Source: Mesorhabditis belari
Taxonomy: Eukaryota; Nematoda; Chromadorea; Rhabditida; Rhabditidae
Assembly: GCA_958450365.1 (NCBI GenBank)
Contig: CAUEEP010000517.1
Location: forward strand, 62,001-126,000
Direction of reading: 5' to 3'
Length of the DNA stretch: 64,000 nt
The notes under the pieces are model-generated. The model worked only from the letters and a program-made list of their open reading frames with translations, was not told the DNA's origin and did no database searches. The translations under genes and the position numbers were made by a program. The stretch's first letter is position 1. Every line of letters begins with the position of its first letter. This document shows, piece by piece, positions 1 through 11,100 of this stretch.

Positions 1-323
1 AAAAATATTAACAACTAAACGCTTCAAAAAGAAGAATAATTTCGTTTACTATTTCCTAAGTAACTTCTAGATTTGTTTTTTGTGGATGGATTTCAGAATC
101 CAGCTGGTTTTAACCCTTTTTTTTTTTAATGATTCTTCAAAATTGAACCGATTTATTTACATGATCAGCTTTTCATTGACACTTTTCTTTAAAAAAAAAA
201 AAATCAAATTCCGAATGATTTGTGGCAAGAATGGTGACTTAAATCCCGAAAACCATTGCATACCAGCGAAAGTGTGACTCTTAACTTGACTCTTTGTGCC
301 ATTCTTAGGAATTTCGAGAATAC

Positions 324-400
324 GGTACTTGGCCAGCTGGCCGACCGGTTAAGGAGTTTTGTCTCTTGAGCAGAAGGTCGAGGGTTCAATCACGCTGGCA
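324..400 (+). repeat. tRNA-derived repeat (Ser/Leu-like relic)
   Basis: The segment has an A-box-like GGCCGACCGGTTAAGG and a B-box-like AGGGTTCAATC at tRNA-like spacing, but the arms do not fold into a full cloverleaf. It is followed by a short AAGGCAAGAT tandem. Related Ser/Leu-like relics lie at 58.3-59.6 kb, so this is probably a SINE-like copy and not a working tRNA gene. Confidence 0.4.
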
Positions 401-463
401 AGCTAAGGCAAGATAAGGCAAGATAAGGCAAGATCACAAGATCACTCTTGGAAGGGTTTTTTT

Positions 464-1892
464 TACCGTATTCTCTCTAATATTGGGTTGGGGAGAATGA
501 GTCGGCGCCGAAAATCAAAAAAATGTCTAAAACTTCTATTCGACTTCGTCAAATAATATGCGTTTGATATGAGTAGAATGGTTAACTAATTCTCTACAAA
601 ATCACATTTAAAAGAAAATTCAAACAGCGCCTCCGCTCAACAAAGGATCATTAGAAGCGTTTGTAGTTTGAAGTGTCTAGCGCTAGCTTTGTCTGACTCA
701 GATTTTAGTCTTACAGATCTTGCCCTGATATATCTTTCATGTCCTAGAAACCGCTTAAACCTTTCTACTTTAAAAACACTTGCCTATCGCTGCTTCAGCC
801 TATCGCTGTTGAACTGGGTCGAATGATAAGCTTGTCTGTGATCTCTACTTTTAAACTTTGCATTGATAATGAGTAAAAAAACTAAAATATTGGGTTGGGG
901 AGAATGAGTCGGCGCCGAAAATCAAAAAAATGTCTAAAACTTCTATTCGACTTCGTCAAATAATATGCGTTTGATATGAGTAGAATGGTTAACTAATTCT
1001 CTACAAAATGACATTTAAAAGAAAATTCAAACAGCGCCTCCGCTCAAGAAAAAGCCATTTTTTCACAAAAACTACAAACTGCGATCTAGAAAAAACCATT
1101 GGTGGGATCTTCCTGCAAATTTGGCAACTTAAGTAATTGAATGTGCTCTATCTTTTTATATAAACACCAAAGAAGGTTTATGTGAAAGAAACTGTTCAAA
1201 TGGATGAGTCGGACTCTTTGCCATTTTAACCAGCTGCGTTTGGAAGTTCATAAACTCGACGAAAGAAAAGCTTTGTGCAATCTCTCAAAAGTAATTTTGT
1301 AGAGAAATAGTGGATCCTTTTGATGAAACCAAACGTATGTTTAAAGAAGGCTTTATGTGTGCAAAAAGTCCCTTTAAAGTTTGGCGCCGACTCATTCTCC
1401 CCAACCCAATAGTAGTACACCCAGTCGAGTTGACGACGATTTTCCAGTTTCTAAGTTTTCGGAGAAGCTCAACACTTTAAAAACCAGCTAGATCTCATCG
1501 TCAGCTACAGTTTTCGACCCCACATCGACAGTTTCTGATAAGCGCTTTTCGAGATTTCGAGGAATTTAGACGAAGCTTAACTACTATTAGAGAGAACTAC
1601 TTAACTACTTAACTAACTAGAGAGAACTACTATACAGTAATCGGCTTACAAATCTTATAGCCGGTCTTCTGACAGCTCTGGCTTACGATTTATAAACAAT
1701 TAAAACGTCCTGCGTTGAGTATTCAATGTTAGCTATGATTTAAAAAACCAGAATTTGTAAAAGAAAGAAGTTAACATGTAAAATTAGCTTTCAGAATCAA
1801 AATTGCCGTCCTGATTCCTTTATCGATAATAGAAAAACTGGAAAATAGTCGTCAACTCGACTGGGTGTACTACTATTAGAGAGAATGCTGTA
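464..1892. mobile_element. TACCGTA-ended MITE, interrupted by a second MITE
   Basis: The left end TACCGTATTCTCTCTAATA and the right end TATTAGAGAGAATGCTGTA are inverted copies, with a further inner inverted block GTAGTACACCCAGTCGAG near 1412 and 1860. The same ends bound compact elements at 26612-26714 and, in variant form, 26109-26331 and 46513-46905. The element has no coding capacity. It was split at an internal TA by the element at 483-1409. Confidence 0.7.
483..1409. mobile_element. Nested non-autonomous mariner-like MITE
   Basis: Perfect terminal inverted repeats of about 27 bp start TTGGGTTGGGGAGAATGAGT. The element sits between two TA dinucleotides inside the older element at 464-1892, which is the TA target duplication expected of the Tc1/mariner group. 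Inside, the first ~155 bp of the left end are repeated directly from about 885, so one end has been duplicated. No transposase frame is present. Confidence 0.75.
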
Positions 1893-2181
1893 AAAATCCT
1901 TCCAAGAGTCTAGCTCAACCAAAAACCAAAACAATCTCTCTGCTTTTTTTCAGAGATAAATTTTGACTCCCATTTTTAGTTCTCAATCAACTGAACACTC
2001 AATCTCATCATTACATCGAATCATTCCCATTTCACTCCAATCAACCAATCCCCAAACGCGGCCCCGGCCAAATGAGGCCGCGTAAAGGGAGAAGAAGAGA
2101 AAAAAATTATTGTGATAACGTTTCTCTTCAAAAAATTCGATCAACGAGAGAGTCAAAGGATTCGAAAAAGAATCGAAAAGA
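1893..2181 (+). promoter_or_regulatory. 5' flank of the channel gene
   Basis: This stretch leads into the first coding exon. A strong worm-type acceptor, a T-run followed by CAG ending at 1953, lies about 230 bases before the ATG at 2182. It could receive a spliced leader or end a 5' UTR intron. A GC-richer patch (GGCCCCGGCC...GGCCGCG) lies near 2058-2082. I see no clear TATA box. Confidence 0.3.
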
Positions 2182-5100
2182 ATGGTTGACAATGATTTGA
2201 AAGAAATCGAGGGATTGATTGATGAAGAAGAAGAAGAACCGATCGATGAGTCGTGGCCGGCTAGACTTCAAAAGGTCAGTGCAAATGCTGTGATTGTAAT
2301 TGCTAAAGCAGCCAGTTGGGCTATGGTAGTTTGAAATCCTACATTTCGTCTCTATTTTCATTTTCTAAGGCCCTTTTTCGTCTCCTTTTCTCGACATTTT
2401 GTACGGGTACGGTAGGCTACTTTTCAGTGGGTACGGTAGGCTAGTTTCCAGTGGGTACGGTAACGTTTTACGGTATCCGACATGATGCCTCTTCTTCTCC
2501 ACTCGTTTCTATTATTGACTTGATTTATGGACTCGATTGTACCACCCAAATAGTAGCACTGATATCTGAATAATTTGATTTAATCGGAATTTTCTAGACT
2601 TTCAAATTAGTGAGCTAAAATTTACTCATTAACTCATTGAGACTAAGATCGTGACCATGACGACATCCTTTTCTAGAAAAGTTGCTACCAAACGCCTATC
2701 TACTTTTCACAGTTTCAAGTATTATATAGAAAAACAAAGCCCTTTATCTTAGCTTCATTTTTCTATATAAAACTCCTCGATTAGAATTGTAGAACTCATT
2801 TTACAAGCTCTGGAATGAGCTCGGCCTTTCCGGCGACCTGCTATCGGAAAAGTTGCTACCAAACGCCTATCTACTTTTCACAGTTTCAAGTATTATATAG
2901 AAAAACAAGGCCCTTTATCTTAGCTTCATTTTTCTATATAAAACTCCTCGATTAGAATTGTAGAACTCATTTTACAAGCTCTGGAATGAGCTCGGCCTTT
3001 CCGACCATCTGCTATTCTTGACACATCAGTTCTACAATCGAGAAGTTTTTTATAGAAAAATGACGCCAAGATTAAGGGCTTTATTTTTCTATATAATACT
3101 TGGCACTTTCGTAAAAAGCCAGGCATTTACCAGCAACTTTTCTAAGAAAAGGATGTCGTCATAATTCGCGGTCTGTAGTTATCGCCCTTAGTAAGCTAAA
3201 ATCGTTGGTGTTTTCCTGTAGGATTGTAGTTGATTTTAAAGTTGAAAGCTTCTTTAATGTTTATCGTTTAATTTAGTGGGCTCGGGTGGTGGGGCCGCAC
3301 GTTGGTCTCGTCATCGTTGTGATCATCTATGCGCTGCTTGGCGCCTGGTTTTTTTATAGTTGGGAGTCGCCAAACGAGGATCGAGTGCGTGAAATGTTTG
3401 AAATATTTAAGAAAACATGAAAAGCTCACGTTCTATGGGAGTTATTCGTTAAAATTCGTCAACTCATTTCACCGTAGACTTTTTGAAAGCTTAAAAGTGT
3501 TGAATTTTGAAGAAATTCTGTGTTTTATAGATGATTTTGAGGAAATATATTATTCAATTTAAAATCTAGCTTTCTAAATCTGAATCTAGATAGATAAATT
3601 TAGAGAAATTTAGAGAAATTTAGAGAAATCTATTGGGTTGTCCAGTTATGAATGCGCGTTTTTACTATTTTGTAAATTTCTCAAGATATCGAAAAGATGT
3701 TTATATACAGGGTGGCTGACAATTACGTGCGCGCAGCATCAGCATCATAGTTTTAAACAATGTATAAAGCATTACTACTCATCTTTTTGTGTTTTAATAT
3801 TCTTTTTATCGTGGTCTAATAATTTTTTGTTAAAAAAGTTGTTTTCTAGGTCATGACAAAGACGTGCGCTAGTCGGGACGCAATCGCACAGCTGGCGACG
3901 AGCGGCATGAAAAACTCGTCGATCGCATCGAGGCTTGGGGTGGCTCTGAGGACCGTCCAGAAGATCGTAAGGCAATGGAAAGATGAGGGGCATGTTCAGT
4001 CCAAGCCCGGAAGAGGACCAAAGAGGACCGTTAACACCCGAAAGATGCGTGGGATCATCAAGAGGAGGATCGAGCGAAAAGACGATCGTAGTTTGAACAA
4101 GATGGCAAAACAGCTTCAAATTTCGCGTTTCTCGGTTCAATCGATAGTGAAAAATGAGCTCGGACTTCGAAGTTATCGACTGTTAAACGGGCAAGTGCTC
4201 ACCGACAAGCCAAGCAAAACCGGAAGGAGAAATGCAAGAAATTGCGAGCTTTTTTCAAGGTGCGGCGCATTGACGATGTTCTTTGGTCAGATGAGAAGAT
4301 TTTCACCTTGGAAGTGGCTAAAAACTCACAAAATCACCGTTAACTTCTCAGTCCAGCTCTCAAGAGCACTCGTAAACGAAAAGTCGCTACAAAAGGTCTG
4401 TTTCCAAAAAGTTTGATGGTTTGGGGTGGCATCAGTGCTTCGGGCAAGACCCCGTTGGTTTTTATCGATAAAAATGTGAAGATTAACGCAAAAGTCTATC
4501 AAAAAGAGATTCTCGAGAAAGCTGTGGTGCCATGGAAGAGGAGCCATCCCAATTTGACCCTTCAACAAGATTGGGCGCCGGCCCACGAAGCCAAAACAAC
4601 AATTCGCTTTCTCGAAACCAAAATTGGCTCTTTTTTGACGAAGGATCAATGGCCTGCAAACAGCCCGGATCTCAATCCGTTGGACTTTTCGGTTTCGGGT
4701 TTTATGGAAGAACAATTGAGAAATAGAAAAATCACCAATTTGAATGATTTACGTCGAGAATTGATCAAAATCTGGAACGACTTAGATGCAAATTATCTCC
4801 GCCGCACCGTCGATTATGTAAAGAAGCGAATTGAAGCCTGTATCAAAGCGGATGGAGGCCACTTCAAAAATTTCTTGTGATTATTAAATGCTTTTGTTAC
4901 AACTATTATATAAATAAAGATTTTTACATTTTCTTTGAAAGAAAATTAAATTATGGCGTTTTCTTTGGCGCACGTAATTATCAGCCACCCTGTATATGTT
5001 ACGTCCGAATCTGAGGAGACGTCCATCTCCGATCTGGACGTCCGAATCTGAGGAGATTCATTCTCCTCCGAAACGGACGTCCAAATCTGAGGAGAATGAT

Positions 5101-8100
5101 CATTCTCCTCAGATTCGGACGTCCGGATCTGAGTCGGACGTCCATCTCTGATTCGGACGTCCATCTCTGATTCGGACGTCCATCTCTGATTCGGACGTCC
5201 ATCTCTGATTCGGACGTCCATCTCTGATTCGGACGTCCATCTCTGATTCGGACGTCCGTTTCAGAGGAGAATGAATCTCCTCAGATTCGGACGTCCATCT
5301 CTGATTCGGACGTCCATCTCTGATTCGGACGTCCGTTTCAGAGGAGAATGAATCTCCTCAGATTCGGACGTCCGGATCGGAGATTGTTATATTTAAAAAA
5401 AAGTTATATTGATATATCTATTGGCCAAACATCAAACGGTTAACTCAATTTGAGCGGAGCCAAAACTTGACCCAAGGCACCCATCCATTTTGTAGAGAAA
5501 AGGAACCAAATCTGTAGAGAAAAGGAAACAAATCTGTAGAGAAAAGGTCTTGATCCATTTTTTTTCCATCCATTTTTTGGCCACCTCTTCTTCTGTGCAG
5601 TCAATTTGCCCAAAAGCTGAACAAATTCAAAAACTTTTTATATCAAAATGTAGAGGAGATCTTCAGCTTTCGAATAATACTCATATATATCGTTTTCTTG
5701 ATTTCGGTATCTTGAGAAATTTACAAAATAGTAAAAAACGCGCATTCATAACTGGGCAACCCAATAGTTTTCAAGTGGCTCTATAATTAGTTGAAGCGCT
5801 TTTTTTCGGCATTTTTTTCACTTTTACAGATAAAGCGACTTTTAAGTAATGACAAGAGGTAAAATGCTCTCGAGAAAGGACAAATTGAAGCATATAAACA
5901 CGCTAGAAAGAGTAATCGAGAAGTAATCGAGAAGTAATTAATCGACTTCTGGATCGAAGTCATAAAAAATGCGAAAAAACAGTTGTTCATAACTGGACAA
6001 CCCAATAATATAAATCTGAAATCTTTTTAGCTAAAAGGCATTGGAACAACGAATATTAAAGCTTTACGCTCATTGCTAATGGATGCGATGCACGATCGAA
6101 ATGCTCTTTTAAAAGTAAATAAATCAAATAAATCAAATAAATCAAATAAATCAAATAAATAAAATAAATCAAATAAATTCATTAAAATGTTTAATAATAA
6201 TGTTTAAAAATAGTAATGTTTTTAAAAGTCAAATTGAAAAATTTAACAAAAAAATGATGCAAATTGTTGTAGACAAGTTGGCGTGAAGACATCGAGCTAA
6301 AGTTGTCCACGTACAACGATCAACTCTACAAAGCGTTTAAAGAGCAATATGTGAGGTCAGACATCTTTAAAGAAGATCTTTAAAGAAGATTATCAACTTA
6401 GAATTAGTAAAACACTAGCTAGCTCATCTTTTTGTTTTTCTAGATATCCGGATGTTCGAGTGAAACAAATGGGCGCATCGGAGTCATCGGAGGAAATGAG
6501 TGCTGAGGAGAGCTCACGATCCAGAAGGCACAGGTTTACTTGATTTTTCTTTTATTTACATTTATATAAATTTCCATAAATTTCCAACAATTCCAATCAA
6601 TCTCAATTAATTCCAATGAATTCCAATGAATTCCAATGAATTCCAATCAATTCCAATGAATTCCAATGAATTCCAATGAATTCCAATGAATTCCAATGAA
6701 TTCCAATCAATTCCAATCAATTCCAATCAATTTCAATCAATTCTAGATTTAAATCCGAGTTCTAGCTTGCATTTAAAACAACTTTTAATCCTTTCATTTC
6801 CTTTATAGACAAGGCAAATCACGATCCCGACAGAACAAAATGTGGACGCCGGCAAGTGCGATTTTCTTCGCCGCTACAACAATGGCCACTATTGGTGAGT
6901 TAAAATAGTGCAAAACTTGTACAGTAGAAAATCTTTTAAGCTTATCAGATTTATTCGATTATTCCTGAGTTCGGAGAATCGAGTTTCTCCATTTATTATC
7001 TAAGATTTACTAGTTTCCTATAGAAAACCTGACTCTAATAGAAAAACCTTCCTGGCTCCGTAAAATCGAGACTTTTTAGAGATTCTTTATAGCTAAAGTT
7101 AATGATACGATATCGTAAATGCTTTAGATATCGTAAATGCTGGATTAGAATGACATCCTCTAATAGAATGACACCTCACTTACATGAAATAGTTTTTTGG
7201 AAGTATTGCATTCGCCCACTCGCCCCTCCGCCCCTCTGAGCCTGCCCCTCCGCCCCTCCGTCCCCGCCCGCGCCCCTCCGTCCCCGCCCGCGCCCCTCCG
7301 TCCCCGCCCGCGCCCCTCCGAGCCCGCCCCTCCGCCCCTCCGTCCCTCCACCCTCCGCCCCTCCGTCCCTCCACCCTCCGCCCCTCCGTCCCTCCACCCT
7401 CCGCCTCCGCCCGCGCCCCTCCGAACTCGCCCCTCCGTCCCTCGGCCCCTCCGCCCCTCCGAACTCGCCCCTCCGTCCCTCGGTCCCTCCGTCCCTCCAC
7501 CCTCCGCCCCTGCGCCTCCGCCCCCGCCCTCAGCCCCTTCGTAGCTGCCCTGGATGTCCATTGATTGCATTTGGCTACGCAAAAATTTTAGGCACCCGTC
7601 AAATTTGTATCGAATTTCGACTGTAGATTATATTTAGTGACGAAATGCAAGAACGGATATAGAAAGATATCTAGGTTACGGTAACATCGTGCCAGTGACG
7701 CCAACTGGTCGAATTGGTTGTGTAATATTTGCACTCATCGGCGCTCCACTCGCCATCATCACCATTGGAGATTTGGGGAAATTTCTTTCAGGTAATTGAG
7801 AGAGAAATGTTAATCACCTCAAGCTAGAATATGTTAGCAAATCGAATTTTAAAAGAGCTTCTTTTATTTTCTGATTTATTTCTGATTACTGATTACTATT
7901 GAGAGTTTAAACCTCCTTTTTACTATCAAAAGTTTTATGAGACTTTCCAGAAAGTTTTTTTTTCGTTTTTTTTTCGTTTTTTAGTTACTCTTGACCAATT
8001 CTATTTATTATTTTTATCAAAAATTCTTAATATTTATTTAGGAATTGTTCTTTAAGGAATTCTTTAAGCCTAAAAACGATCAAAACAGGTAAAAACCGAC

Positions 8101-11100
8101 TAAAAATGGCCTTTTTTTAACCTTTTAAACTCTGTGCCCTTTTTAAGCGCTTCTGTATATCCAATTCACTTTAGAATGCACGATTTGGCTTTACAAACGG
8201 ATGAAACGCGGTTGGGCATGGTCTCGGCAAATGTTGAAACGAGTGAGAGCAAATGGAAAAGGTTTGGAGTTTTGGAAAGACTGTACGTCAGATATTATTC
8301 GATCAAATCGACTATATAGATAAAGCAGAAGAGACGCCTGTTTGTCTGTCTGTTTGTCTGTTTGTCTGCCTGTCTGCCTGTCTGTCTGTCTTTTTGTCTG
8401 TCTGTCTTTCTGGCCGTCCGTTTGTGCGTAAACGCGACGCTCCGTAAATACGTTTGCTCTATGGCAAAGTATTCAGCTTTTTTTCGAAACACCCTTTTTT
8501 CAGACGTTTTTCAGACTATGGGGAATCTGAATTTTAGGTCGATTTTTTTTAAAAAAAGGCTAAAAAGGCAAGGCTTCACATCTAAATTGAGTCTAAATTG
8601 AGTTCCTCCAAAGCCGAAAACTCTGCACCTGCAAGAACACCGAGAAAACGAGCGTCGAAGTTGACCCGGCTTTTGCGGTTTTTTCTTAGGGAAAACCTGC
8701 GAAAGAAAACTGTACGTAAGATGTTATTCGATCAAATCTACTATATATAAAGCAGAAGAGACGTCTGTCTGTCTGTCTGTCTGTCTGTCCTGGCCGTCCG
8801 TTCGTCCGTTTGTGCGCAAAGGCGACGCTAATCTCTAAATCGCTAATCTCTGCGCTAATCACTAAACAAATCCTGTAAAAGTGTTTAGCCAGCTTACTGC
8901 TGCTGCTGCTTTGGTGCTTATTCTACTAGATATTCGATCAGATTTCCCCCCAAAAACCTGTCCCATTTGCGTGCTGCACTTTGGGATGCACTTTAGCCAG
9001 CAATTTCCCTAGAAATTCCTCCCATTTCCCGTTTTTCTTTTTTTCAGACGAATTGGAACCGTTTCTGCCAAAACGGTGGCGCAGAGATAGAAATGAAGGT
9101 TTGAGAAATGCAAATAAAGCGAATATATACAAATTTTCTCTCTCTCTCTCTCTCTTTTGAATGCAAATTCTGAATTTTGAAAAAAATTACGTTCTGTTTT
9201 GCTATTTGGTGGATAATTTTTCTCGCAACAAAATAACCCTCTGTTGAAATAAAAAGGCACGTTTTCGGAAAGCGGAAAGCTTGTGATTTGATTGAAAAGA
9301 CCATTTTTGAGACCTTTTTCCAACCACCTTCCCACGGCTCCCTTGGCCCAGTGGTAACGTGTTGGCCTCCAGTTAGAGCGATCGAGGGTTCGATCCCCGC
9401 CACCCTAACCTTTTCTGCAACCAAAACTCTGGTGCAGAGATAGAAATCAAGGCTTGATAAATGCAAATTCCTTTCTTCTTTTTCGAAAAGACCATTTTTG
9501 AGTCCTTTTTCCGACCAGGTTACAGCTACCCCCTTGGCCGGGTGGTAAAGCGCTGGCCTGCGGTCAGAACCATCGAGGGTTCGGCCCCCACCGCTGTAAC
9601 CCTTCTTGCAACCAAAACTCTGATGCAGAGATAGCAGTGAAGGTTTGATAAATGCAAATAATGCGAATCGATGCAGATTTTTCTCCCTTCATTTTTCGAA
9701 AAGACCATTTTTGAGTCCTTTTTCCGACTAGCTTTCAGCTACACCCTTGGCCGGGTGGTAAAGCGCTGGCCTCCGTTGAGAACCATCGAGGGTTCGAGCC
9801 CGCCACTCCAATTCTCTTTTCCTTTTTCTATTTTTAAACCTTAGAATTAAAAATATCGAGCTAAATTCAATTCAATTCAATTCAATTCAATGAAACCGCA
9901 AGCTTTCCATTGTTCTAGATCTGGGGTGCATGCTTAAAGATGAATTCAACAATGATTTTATGTTCAACATTTTCAGGAGAAGTCATTGAGGATGACGATC
10001 TTCAATCTAAGGTTTGGTTTACTGGATTTTTATCTCAAAAAAGCCTAGAATTGTTCATTTTATTCTAAATTCTTTTCAGAAAAACGACAAAAATACAGAA
10101 GAGATAAAGATAAAAATCGAGGTTTCGTGTAGAAATTTGAAAAATTTTTTTTTTTCTTTTTAACAATTTTTAAAATCAAATTTTTTTCAAATTTTTAGAG
10201 ATTTTAATTGATTTTTTAAAGGTTTTTTATGGTTAAAAACGAATTTTTATGATTAAAAACGTATGTTTATCTCGATTTTCTAGGGTTCATCGAAGAGCAC
10301 GCTCAATTGGGACACTTTTGTCATTGACAAAACCGAAGTGCCCGTCATTCTCGTTTTTGCCATTTTGCTCGTGAGTTTACACATTTGGTGTACTTTGTGC
10401 TCTCACGCCGCAAAACGCACCATTTCTGGCGCGCACAGAAATGTGAGCCGAAACGAAATCAACGAGCTACAGTAACCCAAGCTACAGTAACCCAAGCTAC
10501 AGTAACCCAAGGCTCCAGCCATTATTTGGGTACTGTAGTTTAAAAGCAATTACCCAGGGTTACGGTAGAGTTAGAAATTTGAGCCGAGCACAATGAGATC
10601 AACGAGTTACAGTAATCTTTAGGCTACAGGCTCTAGTTAGAGGATCCAGTAGAGTTACCGTAACCTGTCTATACCTGTACTGTACTGTACTGTACTGTAA
10701 CCCTGGCCAAGTGTTTTAAACTCGAAGATACTGTAATAAGAAGATCTTTAGTTTACTAGATTTATTGCATATTTCGATGAACTTTGTGCTCTCGAAAAGC
10801 GCTAAACGCAAATCCTCTGGTGCACTCGATTCATCAGTTTTCTTGTGTCAAACTAGTACGCCAGAAAGTTTGCGATTACCGAAACTTCTTGAATTGGGTT
10901 TTCAAAGCTCAAAAGGGAATGAAAAGAGCTCAAAGTGCAGAATCGCTTCGTCAGCTCTGATAGCTCTGAAAACTCTGAAACGGCTGCTTCTGAGGCTCTA
11001 AAAATTAGCTTCAAACACCTCTTCGAAATTTGAGGGAATTTTCTATGTCATATTCCTTTGCGATTGCGTGCGTTTTTGGAGCTAATTTTTAGCGATTCAG

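Larger units (their letters stand above)
3633..5764. mobile_element. Outer mariner-like element with ~58-bp TIRs, carrying a nested transposon
   Basis: The termini are TTGGGTTGTCCAGTTATGAA and its inverse, flanked by TA. Inverted similarity extends about 58 bp, past a GCGCG stretch, an ACTATTTTGTAAATTTC block and TCTCAAGATA. A Tc1-like element occupies 3708-4992, and a 19-bp satellite (5000-5383) fills much of the rest, so little original interior remains. A further solo end of this family lies at about 5988-6007. Confidence 0.7.

Noticed and set aside
6273..6350. Donor at 6350 (GTGAGG) for exon 4
   Set aside because: It would put exon 5 in a frame with a stop; the donor at 6355 keeps the frame open.
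7160..7582. Gly/Arg-rich and Pro-rich ORFs on both strands
   Set aside because: By-products of a GC-rich pyrimidine minisatellite without stops; no coding signal outside the repeat.
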